NCBI RefSeq assembly: GCF_030538695.1
Contig: NZ_JAUNTN010000001.1
Coordinates: 145,745 to 209,744, forward strand
DNA from: Paracoccus sp. (in: a-proteobacteria)
GTDB taxonomy: Bacteria > Pseudomonadota > Alphaproteobacteria > Rhodobacterales > Rhodobacteraceae
DNA: 64,000 bases
Direction: 5' to 3'
In this document: piece by piece, positions 9,280 through 17,662 of the stretch
Numbering within the stretch: position 1 is the first letter of the stretch
Layout of the letters: the number at the start of each line of letters is the position of its first letter
Notes under the pieces: model-generated
Told to the model about the DNA's origin: nothing
Database searches by the model: none
Seen by the model: only the letters and a program-made list of their open reading frames with translations
Program-made: the position numbers and the translations under genes

Positions 9280-10287
9280 TCAGATTCCGGTGTTTCGTGT
9301 GTGACGGGTTGCGATCAGAGCAACCGCAATCCCGGCCAGAATACCGGCAAACGCGACCAGACTGGCCAGCGACAGCGTAGAAACTCCGCTTAAACCTTGC
9401 CCGATCGAACACCCCAAGGCAAGCACTCCGCCAAAGCCCATCAGCACGCCGCCCGCGATAGCTTTGACGGTCTGGCGCGGGGTGGTAAAGCTTTCGATGC
9501 GCAGATCGCGCATCAGCACGGTCATGCCAAAGGCCCCCAGAAACGTGCCGCCCACAACCGCCACGCCAAAGACCAGCGCCCGCCCGGTGGACAGCATCAG
9601 CCACAGCAGGCCGTCGCCCACCGGCCCGACAAAGCTGACCGAGGTCAGGATCGGCGGATCGAACGGGTCAGCCGTCGCCGCCGTGATCCACCAGCCCGCC
9701 GCCACGGTTGCGCCCACGATCACGGCGGCGGCGGCCTGTGGCAGATGAGTGCGGCGGATCAGCGGCCATGCCAGTGCCAGCAGCGCCAGCACCGGCCCGC
9801 CGATGGCCAGTGGCGCGGGGATCACCTGCGCCAGCGACAGCGCCTGCGGCTGCGCGACGCCCCACGACTGCATCCACAGCCGCAGCGGGGCCAGCACGCC
9901 GGTCAGGCTGGCCTGCGCGGTCAGGCCAAGGCAGGCCAGCACCACGACCGAACGCAGGTTGCCCCCCGCCGCCAGCACCACCGACCGCGCCCCGCAGGCA
10001 TTGGCCAGCACCATGCCCACGCCAAAGATCGCACCCCCCGCCAGCATCGCCACCCAGGAAAAGCGGGGCCGCATCGGCAGGGATTCCGCCAGATCGGTCA
10101 GCCCCGCCATCTGCAAGCCCTGCGCGCCGATGATCGCCACCGCCAGCGCCAGCGCAAAGGCGCGCAGCGGCGACAGATCGCCGCCGCTCAGCAACCCCTT
10201 CATCCCGCGCAGCAGGCAGAACCGCCCGGCCCGCGCCGCCGCACCAAAGACCACGCCCAGCAGCAGACCGGCCAGAACCGGCGTCAC
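9280..10287 (-). CDS. YeeE/YedE family sulfur-compound transporter
   Basis: This 335-residue, very hydrophobic protein has about nine membrane segments. The YeeE/YedE (Sulf_transp, TsuA-like) family is recognised from the conserved cysteines in GRFCLLRG, ANACGARS and ALGCSIGQG. In TsuA such cysteines line the thiosulfate path. Family members import thiosulfate or related sulfur species, or supply sulfur for TusA- or Sox-type enzymes. The gene overlaps its neighbour upstream by 4 bp and is 1 bp from the downstream flavoprotein, so it is an integral part of this sulfur operon. The actual substrate and the direction of transport are inference. Confidence 0.82.
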   Translation of the reverse strand: MTPVLAGLLLGVVFGAAARAGRFCLLRGMKGLLSGGDLSPLRAFALALAVAIIGAQGLQMAGLTDLAESLPMRPRFSWVAMLAGGAIFGVGMVLANACGARSVVLAAGGNLRSVVVLACLGLTAQASLTGVLAPLRLWMQSWGVAQPQALSLAQVIPAPLAIGGPVLALLALAWPLIRRTHLPQAAAAVIVGATVAAGWWITAATADPFDPPILTSVSFVGPVGDGLLWLMLSTGRALVFGVAVVGGTFLGAFGMTVLMRDLRIESFTTPRQTVKAIAGGVLMGFGGVLALGCSIGQGLSGVSTLSLASLVAFAGILAGIAVALIATRHTRNTGI

Positions 10288-11555
10288 GCCGCGCCCCAGA
10301 TGTCGGTGGTGATGGCCTCATACCAGCCCGCGCCATAGACCGCCTCGGCCTTGCGGAATTCGGCGTCGGCCTCGATGGGGCTGACGCCGCCCGCGCCCTC
10401 GATCTCGACCACGGCATCGTCTTGCGCGGCATAGACCCCGGCGACCGAGATGCCCCAGTCCGGCCCGATCAGGCTGTAGCAGGTGTTGGCAAAGCTGGCG
10501 GTCGGGGGTTCCTGCCCGGCCAGTTCGGCGCTGATCGCCGCCGCCGCCACCTTGGCCTGCGCATTGGCGCAAAAGCCCGATTTCGGCATCGGCGCGGCGA
10601 TGGTCGCATCGCCCACCACATAAATGCCCGGCACCTGCGCCGATTCAAAGCGGCCCGCCCGCACCGGCACCCAGCCCGTCGCATCGGTGACGCCGGCACG
10701 ATCCGCGATCCAGCCGGCCTTTTGCGGCGGGACCACGTTCAGCACATCGGCCCGATGCACGGTGCCAAAGGCGGTTTCCACCTGCCGCGCCGCCGCATCG
10801 ACACGCAGCACCTGCCCGTCATCCGACAGCGGCACCCATTCGATCATGTCGCCATACAGCGCATCCCAGCCCTGCTGGAACAACCCCTGCTTGGAAAAGC
10901 TGTCCTTGCTGTCCAGCAGCAGGATTTTCGACGCCGGCTTGTTGGTTTTCAGGTAATGCGCCACCATCGAGGCGCGCTCATACGGGCCGGGCGGGCAGCG
11001 GAAAGCGCCGTCGGTGATCGACATGACGAATGTGCCGCCGTCCTCCATCGCCTCTAGCCGGGCTTTCAGCAATTGCGTCTGCGGCCCGGCCTTCCACGCA
11101 TGGGGGGCCAGTTCCGCCGCCGCCTCGTCATAGCCGTCCAGCGCGTTCCAGCGGATGTCGATGCCCGGCGACAGGATCAGCCGGTCGTAATCCAGCACCG
11201 CCCCATCGGCCAGCGTGACGCGCCGGGCGGCGCTGTCCACATCCTGCGCGGTGGTGTGGATCACCTCGACCCCCTGCGCGCGCAGATCGTCGAACCCGTG
11301 GCCGATGCTGTCCCATGTCCGCAGCCCGCCCAGATAGAGGTTGGAAAACGGGCAGGTCACGAACCGCTGCGCCGGTTCCACCAGCGTCACCCGCAGATCC
11401 GGGTTCAGCCGCCGCAGATAGCGCGCCGCCGTGGCCCCGCCAAAGCCGCCGCCGACCACCACCACATGCGCCGAGGCCGCCTGTGCCCGCACCAGCGCGG
11501 GGGCCATCAGGCTGGCCCCGATACCGCCCAGAACCGTTCGCCGTGTGAATGTCAT
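10284..11555 (-). CDS. FccB/SoxF-like flavocytochrome c sulfide dehydrogenase flavoprotein
   Basis: ATG at 11555 overlaps the cytochrome stop (ATGA) and has GGAG upstream. The product has 423 residues. A Tat signal (FTRRTVLGGIGASLM) is followed by the FAD motif VVVVGGGFGGATAARYL, the cysteine in FVTCPFSNLYLGG expected to hold FAD covalently, FRCPPGPYERAS, and the late cysteine in ANTCYSLIGPD that pairs with it in FccB. IYVVGDATIAAPMPKSG is the second FAD-contact motif. With the small cytochrome encoded just upstream it would form a periplasmic FccAB/SoxEF-type sulfide (or polysulfide) dehydrogenase. Cysteine assignments are by comparison with FccB, not computed. Confidence 0.88.
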   Translation of the reverse strand: MTFTRRTVLGGIGASLMAPALVRAQAASAHVVVVGGGFGGATAARYLRRLNPDLRVTLVEPAQRFVTCPFSNLYLGGLRTWDSIGHGFDDLRAQGVEVIHTTAQDVDSAARRVTLADGAVLDYDRLILSPGIDIRWNALDGYDEAAAELAPHAWKAGPQTQLLKARLEAMEDGGTFVMSITDGAFRCPPGPYERASMVAHYLKTNKPASKILLLDSKDSFSKQGLFQQGWDALYGDMIEWVPLSDDGQVLRVDAAARQVETAFGTVHRADVLNVVPPQKAGWIADRAGVTDATGWVPVRAGRFESAQVPGIYVVGDATIAAPMPKSGFCANAQAKVAAAAISAELAGQEPPTASFANTCYSLIGPDWGISVAGVYAAQDDAVVEIEGAGGVSPIEADAEFRKAEAVYGAGWYEAITTDIWGAA

Positions 11556-11860
11556 TGCCCGATCTCCGAAAACCATTGCGCCAGCGCGGCGATCTGCGCC
11601 TCGTCATAGCCGCGCATATGCCGCCCCATCACCGTCGAAGGCTCTGATCCGTCGCGAAAGGCCAGCATCCGCGCCTGCAAATCATCGCGCGGCAGCCCCG
11701 CGATCGAGGGAATCGCCCCCGGCGAATGCCCGTCGGGGCCGTGGCAACTGGCGCAAGGCCCGGCCAGCACCTGCACCGCCGTGCGGTCCGGTTCCTGCGC
11801 CGCCGCCATGCCCGGCAGCAGGACGCACAGCGCCAATATCCCCGTCAGTTTCAGGCGCAT
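11552..11860 (-). CDS. Small mono-haem cytochrome c, probable electron acceptor of the flavoprotein
   Basis: This 102-residue protein has a Sec signal ending AAAQ and one haem motif, CASCH, then GLPRDDL and a methionine in STVMGRHMRGYD that fits the sixth haem ligand. GGGGAAAG precedes the ATG at 11860. It is the first gene of the operon and overlaps the flavoprotein gene by 4 bp, so it is most likely the cytochrome subunit of an FccAB-like pair. FccA from phototrophs and SoxE have two haems, so a single-haem partner is a simplification, as in some smaller FCSD types. Confidence 0.82.
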   Translation of the reverse strand: MRLKLTGILALCVLLPGMAAAQEPDRTAVQVLAGPCASCHGPDGHSPGAIPSIAGLPRDDLQARMLAFRDGSEPSTVMGRHMRGYDEAQIAALAQWFSEIGQ

Positions 11861-12209
11861 CGCAGTCTTTCCCCTTGCAGCCAGATCTCGCCGCCATGGT
11901 GGCGCAGCGATCTGGCCAAGTAAAGCAATGGAAACAAAAAGGAAAGTTTGTTTCGCCACATTGCGACCAGCCGGAACGGCGTTCCCCGAAACGCCGGCGG
12001 GGCAGAACCTGCGCCCCGCGCCCGCGATACACCCCCGCCACGCCGGGCACAGGCCGCACAGCCGCCGCGCGACCCCGAAACCGCCCTTTCCCGCCAGAGC
12101 TGCGCCGCCGGGCCGCAAAACTGTTCAAAAGGTCACGACTGCCGCGATTGACACACCGTCGCCAAATCGAAACAGTGCGCGCGCATAAAACAAGAAAAGG
12201 AGGGGGGAC
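11861..12209. promoter_or_regulatory. Divergent control region, sulfur operon / TRAP operon
   Basis: This 349-bp stretch has no gene. On the sulfur-operon side is a 35-bp dyad (11881-11915: outer arms CCAGATC/GATCTGG, inner arms CGCCGCCA/TGGTGGCG) just upstream of the cytochrome ribosome site. Beyond it is a perfect 8-bp inverted repeat (11931-11954: GAAACAAA, 8-bp spacer, TTTGTTTC). On the TRAP side, TTGACA at 12148-12153 is a good -35 match, but the hexamer 17 bp on (AACAGT) is a poor -10. AAAGGAGGGGGG precedes the first TRAP gene. The middle part is GC-rich with nothing recognisable. Confidence 0.45.
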
Positions 12210-12725
12210 ATGATCTCGGTCATCGACTGGATCAATGAAACGGTCGGGCGCGTGCTGTCGCTGATCGCGGGCGTGTTTGCCGTTATCATCATCTATGACG
12301 TGTTCATGCGCTATGTGATGGTGCGGCCAACGCCCTGGGGCTTTGACATGACAAAGATGCTGTATGGCTTTTACTTTGTCATGCTGGGCGGCTATGCGCT
12401 GCGCCATCAGGCCCATGTCAAGGTCGATCTGCTGACCGCGACCATGCGCCCCGCGATGCGCCGCTGGACAGAGGTCGCCGGTTACATCATCTTTTTCCTG
12501 CCCTTCAGTCTGGTGTTCATGCTGTATAGCTGGCAGTTCGGCCTGCGTGCGCTGGCGCAGATGGAACGCACCTATGGCGCCGTGCAACTGCCGGTCTATC
12601 CGCTGAAACTGGCGATGGGCGTCGCCGCCACGCTGCTGTTCATTCAGGGCATTTCCGAATTGCTGAAGCTGGTCCTGCACCGCACCGACCATCTGGAACC
12701 GATGGAGCCGCTGGATGTTCACTGA
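12210..12725 (+). CDS. dctQ: TRAP transporter small membrane subunit (DctQ type)
   Basis: The 171-residue protein has four predicted membrane helices and the family pattern of a W-x-x-E/D-xx region near the N-terminus plus GGYALRHQAHVKVDLL, the conserved segment of DctQ proteins. It pairs with the large DctM subunit, whose gene overlaps its end by 11 bp. A strong AGGAGG-type site lies just upstream of ATG 12210. It is first of a Q-M-P operon that diverges from the sulfur-oxidation operon across 349 bp. The substrate cannot be told from this subunit. Confidence 0.88.
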   Translation: MISVIDWINETVGRVLSLIAGVFAVIIIYDVFMRYVMVRPTPWGFDMTKMLYGFYFVMLGGYALRHQAHVKVDLLTATMRPAMRRWTEVAGYIIFFLPFSLVFMLYSWQFGLRALAQMERTYGAVQLPVYPLKLAMGVAATLLFIQGISELLKLVLHRTDHLEPMEPLDVH

Positions 12726-14109
12726 TTTCATCAACAGCGCCATCCCGGTGCTGAACGGCGCGCTTGGCTGGATGGCCGTTCCCGGCATCAGCGGCGAAGG
12801 TATCGCGCTGGTCATGGCCGGTCTGCTGGTGATCGGCCTGTTCATGGGGCACCCGCTGGCCTTCGTGCTGGGCGGCACCGCCGTGCTGGGGGCCTTTATC
12901 GCCGGAAAACCGATGGTGCTGGGCATCACCATCAACCGCATCTTTGGCGATGTTCTGGATAATTACACGCTGATCGCCATTCCGCTGTTCGTGCTGATGG
13001 CGCGGTTCCTGTCGGACAGCGGCGTGACCGACAAGATGTTCGAGGCGCTGCGCCACCTGATGGCCAATGTGCGCGGCGGGCTGGGGCTGGCGGTGGTGTT
13101 CATCTCGATCCTGCTGGCGGCGACCACGGGCATCATCGGGGCCTCGATCACCGTCATGGGGCTGATGGCACTGAAACCGATGCTGCAATACCGCTATGAC
13201 AAGCGGCTGACCACCGGGCTGATCGGTGCCTCGGGCTGTCTGGGCATCCTGATCCCGCCCTCGATCATGCTGATCCTGATGGCATCCTATGCCCCCGGCC
13301 TGTCCGTGGGCGAGCTGTTCGCCGGCGCGCTGATCCCCGGCGTGGCACTGGGGCTGATGTATGGGGTCTATGTCTATATGGTGGCGCTGATCCGCCCCGA
13401 CATGGCCCCGCGCCTGTCGGAAAGTGAACAGATCAGCCGGTCTGCCATGTGGCGGATGCTGATCGTCGAGGCGGTGCCGCCGCTGATCCTGATCCTTGGC
13501 ATTCTGGGGTCGATGCTGATGGGCATCGCCACCGCGACCGAGGCATCGGCCATCGGCGCCGTGCTGGCGCTGCTGATCGTGATCGTTCGCGGGCGTTTCA
13601 CCTGGGCGAATTTCTACAGCGCCTTTCTGGAAACCGGCCGCACCTCGGCGATGATCCTGTTCATCGTTGTGGGCGCGACCGCCTTTACCGGCGTGTTCAA
13701 CATCACCGGCGGGCTAAGCGCGACGCAAAGCCTGATCCGCGGGCTGGCCGACGACCCGAACACGCTGCTGATCGTGATGCTGGTGTCGGTGTTCATCCTG
13801 GGCATGTTCCTTGACTGGACCGGCATCGTGCTGCTGTGCTTTCCGATCTTTCTGCCGATCGTGACGGAAATGGGCGTCAGCCCGCTGTGGTTCGTGGTGC
13901 TGATGGCTGTCGTGCTGCAAACCAGCTTTCTGTCGCCGCCCTTCGGCTATGCGCTGTTCTATATGCGGGCGATTTCGCCGCCCGACATTACCATGGTGGA
14001 CATCATCAAGGGCGTGATCCCCTTTATCATCATGGTGTTGCTGATGTGCGGCCTGATCGTGCTGTTCCCGCAGCTGGTCACATGGCTGCCCGAAACGCTG
14101 TATAAATAA
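12715..14109 (+). CDS. dctM: TRAP transporter large membrane subunit (DctM type)
   Basis: This 464-residue integral membrane protein fits DctM in length (425-470). It is hydrophobic throughout with about 12 segments. GASGCLGILIPPSIMLIL and the repeated counterpart VLQTSFLSPPFGYALFY are the inverted-repeat signature motifs of DctM that line the Na+ and substrate sites. It would catalyse sodium-driven uptake of a substrate delivered by the periplasmic binding protein encoded 17 bp downstream. The overlap with dctQ indicates coupled translation. Confidence 0.92.
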   Translation: MFTDFINSAIPVLNGALGWMAVPGISGEGIALVMAGLLVIGLFMGHPLAFVLGGTAVLGAFIAGKPMVLGITINRIFGDVLDNYTLIAIPLFVLMARFLSDSGVTDKMFEALRHLMANVRGGLGLAVVFISILLAATTGIIGASITVMGLMALKPMLQYRYDKRLTTGLIGASGCLGILIPPSIMLILMASYAPGLSVGELFAGALIPGVALGLMYGVYVYMVALIRPDMAPRLSESEQISRSAMWRMLIVEAVPPLILILGILGSMLMGIATATEASAIGAVLALLIVIVRGRFTWANFYSAFLETGRTSAMILFIVVGATAFTGVFNITGGLSATQSLIRGLADDPNTLLIVMLVSVFILGMFLDWTGIVLLCFPIFLPIVTEMGVSPLWFVVLMAVVLQTSFLSPPFGYALFYMRAISPPDITMVDIIKGVIPFIIMVLLMCGLIVLFPQLVTWLPETLYK

Positions 14110-14126
14110 CCAACGGAGGAGATAAG

Positions 14127-15215
14127 ATGAAAACCGCAATCCTGACCTGCGCCGCGCTGGCCGCACTGACGGCGGCCCCGGCCATGGCCAACAACTGGAC
14201 GATGACCAGCACCTGGCCATCCTCGCTGGAACTGATCGAGATTGACAAACACTTCGTCAAGCTGGCCAACGACCTGATCGACGATTCTGACCTGACCATC
14301 GAGTTCTTTGAGGGCGGCGCACTGGTCCCCGCAGGCGAGGTGTTCGGCGCGGTCGAATCGGGCACCATTCAGGCCGGGGCCGACTGGCCGGGTTACTGGG
14401 CCGGGCGCGACCCCGCCTTTTCGCCTCTGGCCACCACCGCCAGCCTGTTCAATGCTGTGGATTACGTCAACTGGATCAAGGCATGGGGCGGGGATGAAAT
14501 CTATAACGAGGTCTATGGCCGCTTTGGCATGGTCTATCTGCCCTATGGCGTGACCAACAATGAATCCGGTTTCCGCACCGTCAGCAAACCGATCCGCACC
14601 ACCGACGACCTGCAAGGTCTGCGCCTGCGCGTATCTGGTCTGGAACAGGGGCGGCTGCTGGAAAAGCTGGGCGGCAGTCAGGTCTCGATCGCGGGTGGCG
14701 AGATTTACCAGTCGCTGGAACGCGGGGTCATCGACGGGGCCGAATTTTCCACCCCGAACGTCGATCTGTCGGGCGGTTTCCAGCAGGTGACCAAATACTG
14801 GTCCACGCCGGGCTGGCACCAGTCGTCATCGGTGTTCGGTGTCATGATTAACAAAGCCGCATGGGACGCCCTGTCCCCCGAAACCCAGGAAAAGCTGAAA
14901 ATCGCCGCCGATGCCACGCTGCTGTGGTCGCTGGCCAATACCGAAAAGCGCGCGACCGAAGCCTATCAGGCATTCCAGGACGCGGGCACCGAGATTACCC
15001 GGTTGGACGATGCAACGCTGGAAAATATCCAGAACATGGCCAACGAAACCATCGTCGAGGTGGCCTGCGCCAACCCGACCTCGGCCAAGGTCTATGCCTC
15101 GATGCTGACCTATCTGGACGATTATGCGAAATGGCGCGATGCCTCGGCCCCGTTCAATCTGGGCCGCACGCCGCAAGGCCCCGATCTGGCCCGCATTCAG
15201 GAATGCGCGGGCTGA
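14127..15215 (+). CDS. dctP: TRAP transporter periplasmic binding protein (DctP type)
   Basis: This 362-residue protein has a Sec signal ending APAMA (about 22 residues), preceded by CGGAGGAG. The mature part carries the DctP pattern: a WPSSLELIEID N-terminus, GGALVPAGEVFGAVESG, LRLRVSGLEQGRLLEKLGG and GEIYQSLERGVIDGAEF. The segment AGADWPGYWAGRDPAF, rich in aromatics and with charged residues, resembles the TakP-like subgroup that binds 2-oxo acids or other organic anions. The ligand remains a guess. The head-to-head arrangement with the sulfur operon makes a sulfur-containing organic anion possible, but nothing in the sequence proves it. Confidence 0.9.
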   Translation: MKTAILTCAALAALTAAPAMANNWTMTSTWPSSLELIEIDKHFVKLANDLIDDSDLTIEFFEGGALVPAGEVFGAVESGTIQAGADWPGYWAGRDPAFSPLATTASLFNAVDYVNWIKAWGGDEIYNEVYGRFGMVYLPYGVTNNESGFRTVSKPIRTTDDLQGLRLRVSGLEQGRLLEKLGGSQVSIAGGEIYQSLERGVIDGAEFSTPNVDLSGGFQQVTKYWSTPGWHQSSSVFGVMINKAAWDALSPETQEKLKIAADATLLWSLANTEKRATEAYQAFQDAGTEITRLDDATLENIQNMANETIVEVACANPTSAKVYASMLTYLDDYAKWRDASAPFNLGRTPQGPDLARIQECAG

Positions 15216-15237
15216 CCTGACCCGCCGCCGCAACGAC

Positions 15238-15261
15238 AAGGCCCGCCACACGGCGGGCCTT
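15238..15261. terminator. Bidirectional intrinsic terminator
   Basis: AAGGCCCGCC, ACAC loop, GGCGGGCCTT: a perfect 10-bp stem between the convergent dctP and response-regulator genes. The arms carry A and T ends that serve both strands. Confidence 0.75.
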
Positions 15262-15267
15262 GATCGT

Positions 15268-15954
15268 TCAGGCCACCAGACGATAGCCGCCCGATTCCGT
15301 CACCAGCAGCCGGGCATTGCCGGGATCGGGTTCGATCTTTTGCCGCAGCCGATAGATATGGGTTTCCAGCGTGTGCGTGGTGACGCCCGCGTTATAGCCC
15401 CAGACCTCGTGCAGCAGCACATCGCGCGGCACCACCCCATCCTGTGCCCGATACAGGAATTTCAGGATATTGGTTTCCTTTTCCGTCAGCCGGATCTTGC
15501 GATCCTTGGCATCGACCAGAATCTTCATCGAGGGCTTGAACGTATAGGGGCCAAGCTGGAAAATCGCGTCCTCGGACTGTTCATGCGTGCGCAATTGCGC
15601 CCGCAGACGCGCCAGCAGAACCGGGAATTTGAACGGCTTGGTAATGTAATCATTCGCGCCTGCGTCCAGCCCCAGAATGGTGTCCGCATCGGTGTCATGG
15701 CCGGTCAGCATCACGATGGGGCATTTGACGTTCAGCTTGCGCAGCTTTTTGCACAGCTCGCGCCCGTCGGTATCGGGCAGGCCCACATCCAGCACCACCA
15801 GATCAAACAGGTTGCCCTTGACGGCCTCGACCGCCTCGGCACCGCTGCCGGCCTCGGTCACGTCGAAATCATCGGTCGCGACCAGTTGTTCGGCCAAAGC
15901 CTCGCGCAGATCGTCTTCGTCATCGACCAGCAGGATCTTTTTCAGTCCGGGCAT
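15268..15954 (-). CDS. OmpR/PhoB-family response regulator
   Basis: The start at 15954 is set by AAAGGAGG seven bases before the ATG and gives 228 residues. Residues 1-120 are a receiver: acidic pocket DDED, phospho-acceptor aspartate in VVLDVGLPD, the threonine of VMLTGHD and the lysine of ITKPF. Residues about 130-228 are a winged helix with LTEKETNILKFLYRA and VWGYNAGVTTHTLETHI, typical of the OmpR DNA-binding domain. No partner histidine kinase is adjacent. It starts back to back with ribA and converges on the TRAP operon. Its targets are unknown. Confidence 0.92.
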   Translation of the reverse strand: MPGLKKILLVDDEDDLREALAEQLVATDDFDVTEAGSGAEAVEAVKGNLFDLVVLDVGLPDTDGRELCKKLRKLNVKCPIVMLTGHDTDADTILGLDAGANDYITKPFKFPVLLARLRAQLRTHEQSEDAIFQLGPYTFKPSMKILVDAKDRKIRLTEKETNILKFLYRAQDGVVPRDVLLHEVWGYNAGVTTHTLETHIYRLRQKIEPDPGNARLLVTESGGYRLVA

Positions 15955-16076
15955 GGTTGCCTCCTTTGCCTGTTTGACCGATGGATGGGGGCGCGCGAGG
16001 CCTGCGTCCAGCAAGGTTGCAGAAATCTCACAGGCTCTTGTCCGCAGGCGCCCTTATGTTTCAGATTGTTACAGAA

Positions 16077-17144
16077 ATGACCCCGATGCCGCTGATCCCG
16101 ACCCTGCCCGAACGAATCGCCCGCGCCCGCGCCGATCTGCGCATGGGCCTGCCGGTGCAGATCGGCGGCTGGCTGACGGCGGCGCTGGAAACGCTGACCC
16201 CCGACCGGCTGGCGGCGCTGCGCGGCTTTGGCCCGCCGCTGGCCGTGCTGACCGAGCGCCGGGCCGCGACGCTGAAGGCGCGGATCTATGATGCCGGGCT
16301 GGCGCGGGTGCAGGTGCCCGATGATGCCGACCTGCGCTGGCTGCGCGCGCTGGCCGACCCCGCCGATGACCTGATGGTGCCGCTAAAGGGACCGCTGTTC
16401 ACGCTGCGCGGCGGCAATACCGCGCCCCATGCCGCCGCGCTGGCGCTGGTGAAATCGGCGCAACTGCTGCCCGCCGCGCTGATGGTCGTGGCCCCGCCGC
16501 TGCCCGATCTGACGGTGCTGGACCCCGCCCCCCTGCGGGCCGAGCTGACCCGCGCCGCCGCCATGGCCCCGGTGGCGAACGCGCGCCTGCCGCTGAGCAC
16601 GTCGGAAAACGCCCGGCTGCACATCTTTCGCCCCGACACCGGGGACGAGCCGCATTACGCCATCGAAATCGGCGACCCGCCCCGCGATGCCCCGGTGCTG
16701 ACGCGGCTGCACTCGGCCTGCTTTACCGGCGATGTGCTGGGCAGCCTGAAATGCGATTGCGGCCCGCAATTGCACGCGGCACTGGCCGCCATGGGCACGG
16801 CAGGGGCGGGGGTGCTGCTCTATCTGAATCAAGAAGGCCGCGGCATCGGGCTGGCCAACAAGATGCGCGCCTATAGCCTGCAAAATCAGGGCTTTGACAC
16901 AGTGCAGGCCAACCACCGCCTTGGCTTCGAAGATGACGAACGCGACTTCCGCACCGGCGCGGCGATCCTGCGGCGGCTGGGGTTCGACGCCGTGCGGCTG
17001 ATGACCAACAACCCGCGCAAGGTGGCGATGCTGGAATCCCAGGGCATCCGCGTCGCCGAACGGGTGCCGCTGCTAACCCCGCGCAACCGCCATAACAGCG
17101 GCTATCTGGATACCAAGGCCGAAAAATCAGGGCACCTGCTGTGA
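16077..17144 (+). CDS. ribA: GTP cyclohydrolase II (riboflavin synthesis)
   Basis: The C-terminal 200 residues are RibA. CFTGDVLGSLKCDC supplies the zinc cysteines, QEGRGIGL is the active-site loop and LMTNNP the GTP-binding end. The enzyme opens GTP to 2,5-diamino-6-ribosylamino-pyrimidinone phosphate, the first step to riboflavin. The N-terminal 140 residues (ARADLRMGLPV, then LTERRAATLKAR) are an extra domain seen in Rhodobacterales forms. The start is uncertain: ATGs at 16056, 16077 and 16086 are possible and none has a good ribosome site. I prefer 16077 because homologues begin just before the PERIARARADLRMG region. It overlaps the next gene by 4 bp. Confidence 0.85.
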   Translation: MTPMPLIPTLPERIARARADLRMGLPVQIGGWLTAALETLTPDRLAALRGFGPPLAVLTERRAATLKARIYDAGLARVQVPDDADLRWLRALADPADDLMVPLKGPLFTLRGGNTAPHAAALALVKSAQLLPAALMVVAPPLPDLTVLDPAPLRAELTRAAAMAPVANARLPLSTSENARLHIFRPDTGDEPHYAIEIGDPPRDAPVLTRLHSACFTGDVLGSLKCDCGPQLHAALAAMGTAGAGVLLYLNQEGRGIGLANKMRAYSLQNQGFDTVQANHRLGFEDDERDFRTGAAILRRLGFDAVRLMTNNPRKVAMLESQGIRVAERVPLLTPRNRHNSGYLDTKAEKSGHLL

Positions 17145-17662
17145 CGCTGCACCTGACCCCGCGCGGGCTGTCCGCCTTTGGCCGGATGATCCCCTGTTCC
17201 ATCGGGCGCGGCGGCATCCGCCCCGACAAGCGCGAAGGCGATGGCGCCACCCCCAGCGGCACGCACCGGATCGCGCAACTCTATTACCGGCCCGACCGCC
17301 TGCCCCCGCCCGCGCCCTGGGCCATCGCCATCGGCCCGCGCGACCTGTGGTGCGACGACCCGGCGCACCCGGCCTATAACCACGCCACCCGCGCCCCGCT
17401 GGCCGCCAGCCATGAAAAGCTGCGCCGCGCCGATCCGCTGTATGACGTGATCCTGACCACCGACTGGAACTGGCCCGACGCCACCCCCGGCAAGGGCAGC
17501 GCCATCTTTCTGCACCAATGGCGACGCCCCGGCTTCCCAACCGAGGGCTGCATCGCCATGGCGCGGCCCAACCTGATCTGGCTGGCCAAACACGCCGCGC
17601 CGGGAACGCGGCTGATGGTTTCCTGTTTGCCTAAATACGCAAATCCGGCCGCTCAACCATAA
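17141..17662 (+). CDS. YkuD-type L,D-transpeptidase family protein
   Basis: This 173-residue protein starts with GTG and overlaps the ribA stop (GTGA). GRGGIRPDKREGDGATPSG near the N-terminus and FLHQWRRPGFPTEGCIAM near residue 125 give the histidine and catalytic cysteine of the YkuD domain. Such enzymes form 3-3 or lipoprotein crosslinks in peptidoglycan. No signal peptide is visible, which is common in this short alphaproteobacterial subfamily, so its site of action is unclear. Its last 10 bp overlap the convergent yggS gene. Confidence 0.8.
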   Translation: MTLHLTPRGLSAFGRMIPCSIGRGGIRPDKREGDGATPSGTHRIAQLYYRPDRLPPPAPWAIAIGPRDLWCDDPAHPAYNHATRAPLAASHEKLRRADPLYDVILTTDWNWPDATPGKGSAIFLHQWRRPGFPTEGCIAMARPNLIWLAKHAAPGTRLMVSCLPKYANPAAQP

